A DNA stretch of 64,000 nt. It comes from Heterostelium album PN500. Taxonomy: Eukaryota; Evosea; Eumycetozoa; Acytosteliales; Acytosteliaceae. The stretch covers positions 1,364,001 to 1,428,000 of the forward strand of contig NW_008805070.1 of the NCBI RefSeq assembly GCF_000004825.1, written 5' to 3'. This document shows positions 24,924-34,640 of the stretch, piece by piece; position 1 is the stretch's first letter, and every line of letters starts with the position of its first letter. The notes under the pieces are model-generated. The model was not told the DNA's origin, searched no databases, and saw nothing but the letters and a program-made list of their open reading frames with translations. The position numbers and the translations under genes were made by a program.

Positions 24924-26963
24924 TTATTTGAATGTTACTTCTAATTGATCGTTATCATTTAGATATTCAATATCTGTATCATTTTGTATTGAAATGTCTG
25001 GTAGCAATACTATTGATTGTATAGACGATTCGAATAGTTCGAGTGGTAATTCACTTGATTTACCGAATCTATCTTGAATGGTCATCAATAGATGCAGATA
25101 TGAAAGGTTATATAGCTTGATGTATCTAAATAGTTGATCACCTTTCTCTCTAATCTTTATACGCATTCCGTTCGATCTAATTGTATCTTGAATCTTGATT
25201 GTCACTCCTGTGGAGTTGCTCTCGTCGCCGCTACGCTTCACCACTTGAAGTTTGCGTTGCTGTTCACTGTTTCTCGGCGAACCATATATATTATTGACGT
25301 GCGAGTTCAGTTCATTCTGAAAGTCGTGCTTCGATACAACGAACGATGTCTCGTGTATCAACGACACCTGAACATGACCCTGTAGATAATCGATGATCTC
25401 TTCGTTGGCGTCGTCTGCAACCTGTAGCGGTGTTCGCTTCTCGCCGTCCAGAGAATCCAGGAGTGCACCGTTCTTCAGGAAGAACTCTACCATTTCAAGA
25501 TCGCCAAGCTGCACCGCGACATGCAGTGGTGTCGACTGAGGATAGACTGACATCGGTCGATTCACGTCGGCGCCACACAACACCAGCTTCCTGGCAATCT
25601 CAAAATAACCAAACGACAACGCTTCGTGAATCGGAAGATTACCAAAGTTGTCGACGGCATCTGCGTCGGCACCCGCTTCCAACAACAACTGAGCAGCCTT
25701 CAAATTACCCAGTGCACATGCAACAAACAATGCTGTCTGACCTTTTGCATTCTTTGACTCTAAAACATCGCTAATAATTTTACTGTTCTCCTTTATAAAT
25801 TGTAACATGGTTGAGAGTAGCAGCAGTTTAGATGGGTTGGCAGCACAGTGGATGAGTGCAGTCTCACCGGCTTGCATGTCGTCCAAACTATTGTCATCGC
25901 ATATCGCCAAATTGAATGAACTATCTTTAACCAACAACTTTAGCAGCCGTTTGAATGCAATTGCCAGTGGAATGTTCAGTTGGTTGTTACGCGTCAGACG
26001 CGCCAGTTGCTCGTCGGTCGAAGGAAATCGGTAGATAAACTCTGACAGTGCAGTACGTCCACTGATAATATCGATAGCATTTGCATTGACACCCTTTGAC
26101 AGCAGCAGCTGAACCAACGATATATACTCAATGTCTCTATGAAGGAACGATTCGAAATCTACGCTGTCAGCAAGTCGCTCTCTTATTTCGCCGAGTTGAT
26201 TGGCGAGCACCTCGATATTGGACAGCGTGTAGAACAAGCAGGTCGGACCGTTCTTTACGAGACCACGTGTTTTACCGCCTAGTTTCTGAATGATCGATTG
26301 CTTTCTTTCGTCGGATCGCTTCTGCTCGTAGCCAGTCAGCGGCAACAACGACTTTAGCTGCAACGACATCAAATCGACATCCAATACACGTTCATGCGGC
26401 AGTCTACAATCGGCACCAAACTCTAGCAACTTCTCCACCAATCGAAAACAAGCAGTCTTACAAGCCAAATGTATAGGTTGATAGTTCATCTTATTCTTTA
26501 AATTTACATCTGCACCTCTATCATATAAATATTCAACTATCTCCAATTGATTCATTTCTTTTTCTTCATTATTATTATTATTATTGTTGTTGTTGTTGTT
26601 GTTATTGTTATTATTTGATGTTTGTTGTTGTTGTTGTTGTTGTTGTAATTGTTCAACAACATTTGTATTGTTTAACTCTGCTATTGAATGTGAACAAGCA
26701 TAGTGAAGTGCAGAGTTACCATTCAGATCTAGTTTATCAACATCGAAATCATTGAAATCTCTAGAGATCTCCAATATAAGTTTAACAAAGGTTGACCAAC
26801 GTTTTTGTGCACCTAAATGCAAGATGGTGAGACCATAGTGATCTTCGGTTGCAAACAACAATGAATGGTCGTCTTGTAACAACTTTATAGATTTCGATTC
26901 ATCTCCATTATTAATATAACTAAATATACTATATTCTAATGAAACCACTTCCTCTGCATTCAT
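24924..26963 (-). CDS. Ankyrin-repeat protein with poly-Gln/poly-Asn linker
   Basis: Single exon, 679 residues. Ankyrin repeats occur in two blocks: about 40-180 (TILHLGAQ, NSALHYACS, YQPIHLACK) interrupted by poly-Gln and poly-Asn, and about 370-530 (GETALIHCAA, GQTALFVACALGNLKAAQLL, GNLPIHEALS, STPLHVAVQLGDLEMVEF). The last 150 residues include a segment ending LNDNDQLEVTFK that may fold like a ubiquitin or PB1 module; that is a guess. Bases 25200-26480 are markedly richer in G and C at third positions than neighbouring genes. It is probably a scaffold protein; the partner is unknown. The start is the first ATG of an uninterrupted frame. Confidence 0.82.
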   Translation of the reverse strand: MNAEEVVSLEYSIFSYINNGDESKSIKLLQDDHSLLFATEDHYGLTILHLGAQKRWSTFVKLILEISRDFNDFDVDKLDLNGNSALHYACSHSIAELNNTNVVEQLQQQQQQQQTSNNNNNNNNNNNNNNNNEEKEMNQLEIVEYLYDRGADVNLKNKMNYQPIHLACKTACFRLVEKLLEFGADCRLPHERVLDVDLMSLQLKSLLPLTGYEQKRSDERKQSIIQKLGGKTRGLVKNGPTCLFYTLSNIEVLANQLGEIRERLADSVDFESFLHRDIEYISLVQLLLSKGVNANAIDIISGRTALSEFIYRFPSTDEQLARLTRNNQLNIPLAIAFKRLLKLLVKDSSFNLAICDDNSLDDMQAGETALIHCAANPSKLLLLSTMLQFIKENSKIISDVLESKNAKGQTALFVACALGNLKAAQLLLEAGADADAVDNFGNLPIHEALSFGYFEIARKLVLCGADVNRPMSVYPQSTPLHVAVQLGDLEMVEFFLKNGALLDSLDGEKRTPLQVADDANEEIIDYLQGHVQVSLIHETSFVVSKHDFQNELNSHVNNIYGSPRNSEQQRKLQVVKRSGDESNSTGVTIKIQDTIRSNGMRIKIREKGDQLFRYIKLYNLSYLHLLMTIQDRFGKSSELPLELFESSIQSIVLLPDISIQNDTDIEYLNDNDQLEVTFK

Positions 26964-27594
26964 TACTAATTATTAATAACAATCTTTATATAAATATAAA
27001 TTAAATTCAATTAAAATATTTTCAGATTTCTTTTTTTTTTTTTTTTTTAAAAAACGAACTATTGAACATCACATATTGAATTTCTCAAAAAATCTTTCAA
27101 ATAAATTAAAAAAAAAAAAAACAAAATAATCCTATTTATAAACTCTAATAATTTTAAATTATAGTATCTATTTCTATTAAACAATCAAGATTTGAAATTT
27201 TATTATTTTATTTTTTTAATTTTTAAAAGAAATTTTATAGATTGTTTATGACGATTAAAAAAAACGACAAATGACAGCATGATTTGATTTGAATCTCTTA
27301 ATTTAGAAAAGTCATTTAAATAATACCAACATATGACACCGCATTTTGTCATATGATGGATCAACTTTAACTCGTGTGTGGTTACAAATCAACCTGGTAA
27401 AAACATCAAAAAAAAACAAAAAAATTAGATTAAAAAATTAATATTGTGTTGTCTGTTCAATTACATTAAACTTGTAGTGAATATAAATTAAAGCTTTTTT
27501 GTTTTTAAAAATGTAAATAATTAATATAAATCTTAATTTATAATATAATAATAAACAACAATTAAATTAATTAAATTTAAATTAATTTTCAAAA
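26964..27594. other. Divergent intergenic region
   Basis: About 630 bases between the ankyrin gene (minus) and the NADH dehydrogenase gene (plus), very AT-rich with T and A runs; it must hold both promoters. No coding or RNA signal is seen. Confidence 0.45.
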
Positions 27595-29156
27595 ATGTTT
27601 AAATTAATACAAAAGACTACAACAACATCTAATAATCAAATTAGAAATAGAATAATAAACACAACAACATTATTAAACAATAGTAATAATATTAATAATG
27701 CTATAATATCAAAGAGAAACTATCTTCATATTGGAAAGTTAGAACAAAGAGGTGTTAAGCCAAAAGTTGTTATTCTTGGTTGTGGATGGTCATCTTATGC
27801 TTTTTTAAAGAAATGTAATAAATAATGATACTGAATTACTGAAAAACAATCATAGCTATCAGGTGTATTAATAAATTTCTTTTTTTCTTTTTCTTTTTTT
27901 TCTAATATAGTAAATGGTGATAATTTTGATATCACATTGGTAAGTCCAAGAAATCACTTTTTATTTACACCATTGTTGGCTAGTACATCAGTGGGAACAT
28001 TAGAATTTAGATCGGTCGCACAACCCGTTAGAAATGCTAAAGACGACTTCAACTACCTACAGGCAGAGTGTACAAAGATCAATCACGAAGAAAAGTCAAT
28101 CGAATGTCTCTCTACACTTCATCACCAAACACCATTCAAAATCGACTATGATTACCTCATCATCGGTGTCGGTGCTAGAAATAACACATTCAACATTCCG
28201 GGTGTAGAGAAAAACTCTTTTTTCCTAAAGGAATTACATCAAGTATGTTGGAAAATATCATAAGCAAAACAAAATCAAACAATATTAATAATTGTTACCA
28301 ATATATTTACTATTAGGCAAGATCAATTAGACAAAGAATTATATATTGTTTTGAAATGGCATCGCTACCAGATGTTACACCGGCAGAGAGAAGAAAGTTG
28401 TTGAGTTTTGTTGTTTGTGGAGGTGGTCCAACTGGTGTTGAGTTTTGCGGAGAGTTGAATGACTTGGTGAGTGAAGACATCTCTAGATGGTTCCCTAATG
28501 TACCGATGAACGAAGTGAAGATTACACTGTTGGAAGCATCAAAGTCGATACTGAGTGCATTCGACCAGAATCTGGTGAAGAAAGCACTGGAGAATTTCAA
28601 GGCATCGGGTGTGGATGTTCGTACAAACTCACCGGTGAAAGAGGTACACGAGGAGAAGGTGATTCTCTCCGATGGCACTGAGATTCCATATGGTATGCTT
28701 GTCTGGTCAACCGGTGTCGCACCACAAAAGTTTATCAACTCACTGCCCTTCCCAAAGGACAAACAAGGTCGTCTACAAGTCGATCAATATCTCTGTCTCG
28801 CTGGTCAAAAGAATATATTTGCATTCGGTGACTGTTCCAATGTCAATGAAACCAACTTGCCGGCAACCGCTCAGGTTGCACAACAACAAGGTATCTACCT
28901 GGCAGAGCAATTCAACAATTCGATCAAAGAGTTGGAGTCCAAACCATTTGTATACCATTACTTTGGTATTCTTGCATACATTGGACGTAAATCATCACTG
29001 TTCCAAACGAATGCTGTTCAGGCAAGTGGTCTCTGGGCGTGGATAGCATGGAGATCGGCTTATCTCACCAGATTAGGTTCACTAAGAAGTAAATTCCAAG
29101 TTCCATTCGACTGGCTAAGAACTCTTGTTTTTGGAAGAGATATAACTAATTTCTAA
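27595..29156 (+). CDS. Mitochondrial type II (alternative) NADH dehydrogenase
   Basis: Three exons: 27595-27814, 27911-28242, 28317-29156 (463 residues). The Ser/Thr/Asn/Arg-rich, acid-poor N-terminus (about 1-45) looks like a mitochondrial import signal. The first dinucleotide motif VVILGCGWSSYAFLKK binds FAD and the second, FVVCGGGPTGVEFCGEL, binds NAD(P)H; IFAFGDCSN is the typical late FAD contact. The C-terminal stretch, GLWAWIAWRSAYLTRL then FDWLRTLVFGRDIT, is the amphipathic membrane anchor of NDH-2 enzymes. It should pass electrons from NADH to ubiquinone without pumping protons, bypassing complex I. No EF-hand insert is present. The first intron begins with the weaker donor GTAATA, but the join gives the conserved FLKKLNGDNFDITLVSPRNH line. 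Confidence 0.92.
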
Positions 29157-29722
29157 GGTTTTAATATGGAATTAAATAAAAAACAACTCTATATGTAAAT
29201 TAACATTCAAAGTTTATTATGAATCTATTAAAAACATTAATAGCCAATTGGTTTAAGAGAATCTTTAACAATCTTTTTGTCGATATTATTTTACACACTA
29301 AATAAATAATCTCAAAAAAAAAAATAGTCTACTCATTCCTCGAAATATCTGTATGCACAATATGTTATATTAATTTTTATTATTAAATAGGTTAACAAGA
29401 ATCTCCAAAGATTAATAAAGTAATGACAAATATGAATAAAAAAGTATGAAATATTTAGATCTATGTACTGATTATACAGTTATTAATTTTTGATGGAAAT
29501 GTTGCTCAATAAAAATTTCACCCTGGTAACATATTTTTACAAAACTCTCAAGAATAATATTTGATAGTGTTGAATAAATGTTTGATTATTGTTTAACAAT
29601 TGGATTATTAACTTTAGTTATTTGAAATCGCGTCAATAAACTGTTTGAATTGTGATGGTTGAATTCTTAATAATTATTGAAGTGTGAGTTGATTTGATTA
29701 TTATAATTCTAAAATGTTAATT
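29157..29722. other. Convergent intergenic region
   Basis: About 565 bases between two genes that end toward each other, AT-rich, with no coding or RNA signal I can support. Confidence 0.4.
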
Positions 29723-31633
29723 TTAGTACAATTCTCTTGCTTTTTGAAGCAGTTGTCTTCTCGACATTTGTTCACCATTTGGAAGTGTAATCGTTTGTTT
29801 GTTGTTCAGCAAAGTTAGTCCAATCGATTTGTAAACCATACTTCGTCTATGACCTTTTCTTAGTGATTCCAATAATAGTTGTTGTTTTGTCATTCGAACA
29901 CCATTATGGAGTGTTATTGTTTCATACCGAGATAGTGTATTTGCAAGGTTACAAAATAAATAGTAATTGCTTGGATCACCTTCTATAGATTTCAAGTATA
30001 ATTGTTGTTTTGTCATTGATTGTCCATTATTAAGAATGATAGATTCACCTCTTGAAAGTATAATTAAAAGTTTATCATACGAATCAAAATTGGTTGGATC
30101 ACATTCTATTGCTTTCAAGTATAATTGTTGTGCAGTCATTGATTGTCCATTATTAAGTGTGATTGATTCACCATTTGAAAGTGTATTTGCAAGGTTATAA
30201 TATGACCGATAATATGTTGGTTCATATTCTACTGATTTCAAGTATAATTGTTGTGCAGTCATTGATTGTCCATTATTAAGTGTGATTGATTCACCTCTTG
30301 AAAGTTTCGTTGCAAGGTTATAATATAAATATGAATTGGTTGGATCACATTCTATTGATTTCAAGAATAGTTGTTGTTTCGTCATTGTTGTTCCATCATT
30401 AAGTGTTATCGATTCACCTCTTGAAAGTGTAATTGCAAGGCTATGATATGGATTGAAATATGTTGGATCACATTCTATTGATTTCAAGTATAATTGTTGT
30501 TTTGTCATTGATTGTCCGTTATTAAGTGTGATTGATTCACCTCTTGAAAGTGTCGTTGCAAGGTTATGATAAGAACTGTGACTGGTTGGATCATACTCTA
30601 TTGACTTCAAGTATAATTGTTGTTTTGTCATTGATTGTCCATTATTAAGTGTGATTGGTTCACCATTTGAAAGTGTATTTGCAAGGTTATAATATGACCG
30701 ATAATATGTTGGTTCATATTCTATTGATTTCAAGTATAATTGTTGTGCAGTCATTGATTGTCCATTATTAAGTGTGATTGATGATCGATTTTCGGCTTTA
30801 AGTATTAATGCCAACTGGTAATATGAATTGGAATATGTTGGATCATACTCTATTGATTTCAAGTATAATTGTTGTGCAGTCATTGATTGTCCATTATTAA
30901 GTGTGATTGATTCACCTCTTGAAAGTGTATTTGCAAGGCTGTAGTATGACAGATAATATGTTGGTTCATATTCTATTGATTTCAAGAATAGTTGTTGTGC
31001 AGTTATTGATTGTCCATTATTAAGTGTGATTGATTCACCTCTTGAAAGTGTATTTGCAAGGTTATGATAAGAACTGTGACTGGTTGGATCATACTCTATT
31101 GATTTCAAGTATAATTGTTGTTTTGTCATTGATTGTCCGTTATTAAGTGTGATTGATTCACCTCTTGAAAGTGTCGTTGCAAGGTTATAATATGGATTGG
31201 AATTGGTTGGATCAGATTCTATTGACTTCAAGTATAATTGTTGTTTTGTCATTGATTGTCCGTTATTAAGTTTGATTGATTCACCATTTGAAAGTGTATT
31301 TGCAAGGTTATAATAAGAACTGTGACTGGTTGGATCATACTCTATTGATTTCAAGTATAATTGTTCTGTAGTCATTGATTGTCCATTATTAAGTGTGATT
31401 GATGATCGATTTTCGGATTCAAGTATTAATGCCAACTGGTAATAAGTATTAGCATAGCTTGGATAAAGATCGATTACTTTTAATAAAAGTTGTTCTTTCG
31501 TTGTTGATTCACCTGATGGTAGCACAATTGTTTGTTGATCCCTATTAACATGATCAAATGCCATTACAGGTTGGAGAAGCGCATCATTATCAACATTTGA
31601 ACTGATATTATTCTGATCATGTTTTCTTTTCAT
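29723..31633 (-). CDS. TPR-like protein of tandem 41-residue repeats
   Basis: Single exon, 636 residues. After a short head (about 1-35) come 14 full units and one partial unit of about 41 residues with the consensus SITLNNGQSMTKQQLYLK followed by SIEYDPTxxxSYYNLANTLSRGE. The second half of the unit (LYLKSIEYDP, Y.NLA) looks like a TPR helix pair; the LNNGQSMT part is an inserted beta-like loop. Units 1 and 6 carry the variant LALIL..ENRS. Many units are almost identical also at the DNA level (123-bp period), so the array has recently expanded or is being homogenised. The last two units are the most diverged. It is probably a protein-binding solenoid; the partner is unknown. No membrane span or signal peptide is seen. 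Confidence 0.85.
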   Translation of the reverse strand: MKRKHDQNNISSNVDNDALLQPVMAFDHVNRDQQTIVLPSGESTTKEQLLLKVIDLYPSYANTYYQLALILESENRSSITLNNGQSMTTEQLYLKSIEYDPTSHSSYYNLANTLSNGESIKLNNGQSMTKQQLYLKSIESDPTNSNPYYNLATTLSRGESITLNNGQSMTKQQLYLKSIEYDPTSHSSYHNLANTLSRGESITLNNGQSITAQQLFLKSIEYEPTYYLSYYSLANTLSRGESITLNNGQSMTAQQLYLKSIEYDPTYSNSYYQLALILKAENRSSITLNNGQSMTAQQLYLKSIEYEPTYYRSYYNLANTLSNGEPITLNNGQSMTKQQLYLKSIEYDPTSHSSYHNLATTLSRGESITLNNGQSMTKQQLYLKSIECDPTYFNPYHSLAITLSRGESITLNDGTTMTKQQLFLKSIECDPTNSYLYYNLATKLSRGESITLNNGQSMTAQQLYLKSVEYEPTYYRSYYNLANTLSNGESITLNNGQSMTAQQLYLKAIECDPTNFDSYDKLLIILSRGESIILNNGQSMTKQQLYLKSIEGDPSNYYLFCNLANTLSRYETITLHNGVRMTKQQLLLESLRKGHRRSMVYKSIGLTLLNNKQTITLPNGEQMSRRQLLQKARELY

Positions 31634-31801
31634 TGTTTTTTAATATATGAATAATCTTTTGATATCAATTATCTAAATATCATATGAAAAATATTTAAAG
31701 TGTGGTAATTGATAAAAACAGTTTCTTTTTGATCCCTCATAAGTTAAGGTCGAAAAAGTAAAAAAAGTAAAAAAAAAAAAAGTCGAAAAAGTCGAAAAAA
31801 T

Positions 31802-31950
31802 TTATATGTAGAACCTCTTATGGAGAGACAGCAGTAATTGTTTAACACTTTTAGCCTTTGATCTGAAAATGTTACATGTAATTGCCCACTTTTTAATGTG
31901 AGCAAAAACATTTTCTATAATGATTCTTAGAGACTGAATTAAAACTAGAA
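31802..31950 (-). mobile_element. Scrap of a DDE transposase (HARBI1/IS5-like), plain DNA transposon
   Basis: On the minus strand an open stretch reads LRIIIENVFAHIKKWAIT, then FRSKAKSVKQLLLSLHKRF and a stop. This fits the C-terminal end of DDE superfamily endonucleases of the Harbinger/IS5 type, where R-x-x-VE-x-x-F-x-x-IK-x-W follows the last catalytic acid. Upstream the frame is lost within about 150 bases and no catalytic residues or terminal repeats can be recognised. It is an old, short remnant. Confidence 0.5.
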
Positions 31951-32434
31951 AAGGATCTCAGAAACATGATTATTGTCTTCTTGTGTGGTTTTTGTTTTAA
32001 ATTTATTTGGCTTTTTGGATTTCGTTATATTGATTCAGAGCATAATTCAACCAGAATTTTGGCAAAAGTCTCAGTTGTTTTGTTCTTTGTGGGCCTCTTT
32101 TTATTATTCTTATTGCCTTAGTTAGTTAGAAATCAAAAAAAAAATAAAAATACTCTTTTTTTTAAATATAAGAATATTAGAGGTTAATATTTATTTTTAT
32201 TTCATAGAGAATCATGGAAACACCAAAGATAAGCCATCTTTTGAAAGATATTGAAGTCTTATTACCAGAGTCTTGGAAATTCTATTTTAAATCTCATATA
32301 GATCTTCTTAAAGTTTATTTTTTTTAAACTTTTTATTTTGTTTTATCATGCATATCAAGCTTTTTGCAACCTTTTTAATAAGATTAGATTTCTTTCTTTA
32401 AGTATTCTGAATCAAACAATTTATTAGAACTTGT
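31951..32434. other. Intergenic with one 37-codon open frame
   Basis: No complete gene. At 32211-32327 a short plus-strand frame (METPKISHLLKDIEVLLPES and on) has protein-like composition but no homology I recognise; it may be a remnant. The rest is AT-rich. Confidence 0.35.
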
Positions 32435-33380
32435 TTATTCAATTAATTGTGGTTGAGTTTTAACTGTTTCTAGCATTTTGTAGAGACCTGGCACGGCATC
32501 ATCGAACTCGGCCTCATAGAAAGTGGCAGCCTTAACACTCAAGTTCCACTTTGTAACAAATCTTTCAAACTCATATTTATCTCTCTTTGCAGCACTATTT
32601 AATTTAGTTTAGGTTTAGTTGATTGTTAAGTTAGTCATAAATACATTCTATCAATGTTGTATAGATAGATTATGATGATTGATCAATTCGATACATTACG
32701 TGGTTGGTAAGATGTATTCACCGGTGAACTTGAGCTTGCTTGGTTGTTGGAAAATGAAGAAGCAGTAACGGTGCAATCCAGTCTTCTCGGGTGGTCCTGA
32801 TCCGATGTATTCTGCCAAGACCTCACCTTCGCTCAACTTGTTACCTGGGATGTTAGTAACTATCCAGTGAAGCCATGGTCCAAAGGTTGGCGCAGCACGT
32901 GATGGAACATCTGGGTCTGTACAATAGAAACAAATAAAAACAATTATTAGTTAATAATAATAATAAAGACTGAAGAACAGTTGTTAAACTAAAATAAAAC
33001 ATACCAAGGAAAACTAAAGTATAGAAAGCATTTGGATCGGCATCGTAATGAATAGTTGGTTGTTGAGTAACCTTGATAACATAAAATCTAACATGTAAGT
33101 AATCTTTATCTTTTCTTCTTGTTAGAATTCTATCTAAATCATTAGTTTTTCAAACTTACTTGAGATGGAGTAAGAATCTCTCCAGCTACAATTGGCTTAT
33201 TGTTATATGTTACAGTCAACAATGTTGCTACAAAAGAAAATGAGTGGTGTGAGTTACTTGCAAGAGTATTGTTATTATTTAATTATATTATGTTTTCATA
33301 TATATACATGGGTTGAAAGATGCCTCAAGGAATTGAGGAATGACTTGACCTGTCTTTAATGCACTTAAAACTGCTTCCAT
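32435..33380 (-). CDS. Phosphatidylethanolamine-binding protein (PEBP/RKIP family)
   Basis: Five small exons: 33380-33308, 33227-33160, 33071-33005, 32916-32700, 32594-32435 (194 residues, the usual PEBP size). The ligand pocket signature is clear: YTLVFLDPDVPSR, then GPWLHWIVTNIPG, and the second motif YIGSGPPEKTGLHRYCFFIF. The C-terminal part, KWNLSVKAATFYEAEFDD, also matches the family. PEBPs are small cytosolic proteins that bind phospholipid head groups and, in several lineages, kinases of the Raf pathway or proteases; which role applies here cannot be told. Third-position base use is C-rich, suggesting good expression. No exon is longer than 217 nt, so the gene is easily missed. Confidence 0.93.
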
Positions 33381-33657
33381 TTATATATATATATAGCTTT
33401 ATTATCTTTACTAAATCAGTGTCAGATGTTCAATTTTATATTAAATTTTGTTTAAAAATTTTCATTTTTTTTAAATTTTTTTTAATTTTTTTTGAAATGG
33501 AATTTCATTCTGAATCTTATTATCATCTATTTTTAAATAGAATCGATTTAGATAATTTAGATATTTATATCTTCGTTTGTCAAATTCTATAAAGAATTAG
33601 TTTTTATTATAATAAGTCATTATTTAAATCAATTTTTTTTCATTTTCATACAATTAT

Positions 33658-33662
33658 AAAAA
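33658..33662 (-). terminator. Oligo-T Pol III terminator of unit 1
   Basis: Five T residues on the minus strand directly follow the CCCCTC that closes the flanking stem of the permuted tRNA-like unit. Confidence 0.45.
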
Positions 33663-33810
33663 GAGGGGTCGCTCAGCTCGTGAGAGATATTTTTTAAATG
33701 ATAATCATTTGCTCTTCCAACTGAGCTAATTTAGCACTTTGCAGTACTAATTTTTGGATTCGAACCAAAGACCGATGAAGAATCGAAGTAACGAACTTGA
33801 AAAGCCCTCC
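33658..33810 (-). tRNA. Permuted tRNA-like Pol III unit, copy 1
   Basis: On the minus strand the T arm (TTTGG TTCGAAT CCAAA, B box at 33756-33766) comes first, then a 3' acceptor strand AATTAGT with A73, a 9-nt linker (33744-33736), then the 5' acceptor strand GCTAAAT, T8-A9, and a D arm GCTC/GAGC with the A box (33712-33728). Six of seven acceptor pairs form. Downstream is an oligo-T terminator. The 5' flank AGTTCGT can pair with the 3' flank ACGAGCT, and GAGGG with CCCTC, bringing the two halves together near the anticodon. This order is that of circularly permuted tRNA genes. The anticodon stem is imperfect (one base shorter than in copy 2), so this copy may be decayed. The repeat it shares with 34634-34870 runs on to about 33905. 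Confidence 0.45.
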
Positions 33811-34154
33811 GATCAATATATTTTTGTAACTCTATTTATATGATTTCATTTTTGGCAAAGGTAACAATTATGGTTTAATTTAATTTACTTTACTTTCTTT
33901 GCCCTTTATCAAAAAATTAATTGTGAATGGGGTTTAAGTTGTTTTTTTTCATAGATCGATTAATCAAGATCCAAATTATTCAAAGAAATAAAATAAAAGA
34001 AAAAAATCCAAGAAAATAAAAATTGGAATTATCATTTTTAGGAAAATATTCTTTTTTTATTAATAGATTTAGTGTACAAAACGAAGATAATGAATTCTTT
34101 CATGGTCTTGAATGGATTGCTAACTTTCTCAAATAATAGTTTAGAATATGCATC

Positions 34155-34156
<2 letters not shown>

Positions 34157-34185
<29 letters not shown>
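34157..34185 (+). repeat. Poly-A run
   Basis: About 29 bases, almost all A, on the plus strand. It lies beyond the 3'-UTR end of the inverted tma7 copy, but in T sense for that copy, so it is not its poly-A tail. Confidence 0.8.
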
Positions 34186-34187
<2 letters not shown>

Positions 34188-34200
34188 AACTACTAATCAT

Positions 34201-34475
34201 CGATATCGAAATAATTGAAATAATAATATTGTTGATCTATTTGTTTGGATTGATGGATACTATTGATGGTTTTAAAATTTATATTATTATGTATAGTTTA
34301 TTTTTTTGTTGGTGTGTCAAATATTTTTATCGAAACATTTTTCACACACACAAAAATTATTCAAAATATTAAATTTGGTGGCTGTCTATTTTTTTCCTGA
34401 CTTTTTTATGCCTGAACCTCCGAGTGGTCCACCTGCTTTTGCTTTGGCTTGCATCTCCTTCAATGCTTTAGCCTC
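34201..34475 (-). pseudogene. Inverted partial copy of tma7 (end of last exon plus 3' flank)
   Basis: Read on the minus strand this matches 36857 to about 37110: the last 30 codons ([15 protein letters not shown] to IKKSGKK, stop) and more than 150 bases of 3' flank, with only a few differences. Exons 1 and 2 and the start of exon 3 are absent, so it cannot make the protein. It lies between the two tRNA-like units in opposite orientation to the parent. There is no A tail in the sense direction, so a DNA-level duplication is more likely than retrocopying. The high identity implies a young event. Confidence 0.85.
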
Positions 34476-34633
34476 TTAGCAGTCCTCAAAATTAGTATTT
34501 TTTTTTTTTATAACTAAAGTGGAAAACATGTTTTATTAAAAGTTGTATTAAAAAGCTTTTATGGATTTACAAATTCTATTGTTTTTTTTTTTTTTTATAA
34601 TAACTAAAGTGGTATACTACAAATTCTATTGTT

Positions 34634-34640
34634 AAAAAAA
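34634..34640 (-). terminator. Oligo-T Pol III terminator of unit 2
   Basis: Seven T residues on the minus strand directly after GATCCCTC at the end of the permuted tRNA-like unit. Confidence 0.55.

Noticed and set aside
33359-33592. Plus-strand frame over the PEBP start
   Set aside because: Phe/Ile-rich product of AT-rich DNA, antisense to the PEBP first exon.
33661-33770. Normal-order tRNA on the plus strand
   Set aside because: The plus strand has a CTCA/TGAG hairpin but no proper A box and its B box is off consensus; the minus strand fits both boxes perfectly, though in inverted order.
34148-34372. Plus-strand reading frame after a poly-A run
   Set aside because: It is antisense to the copied 3' flank of tma7 and starts with poly-Lys; it is a shadow, not a gene.
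34157-34475. Retrocopy of tma7 mRNA
   Set aside because: The adjacent A run is on the wrong strand to be a tail for the copy, and no upstream exons are joined to it.
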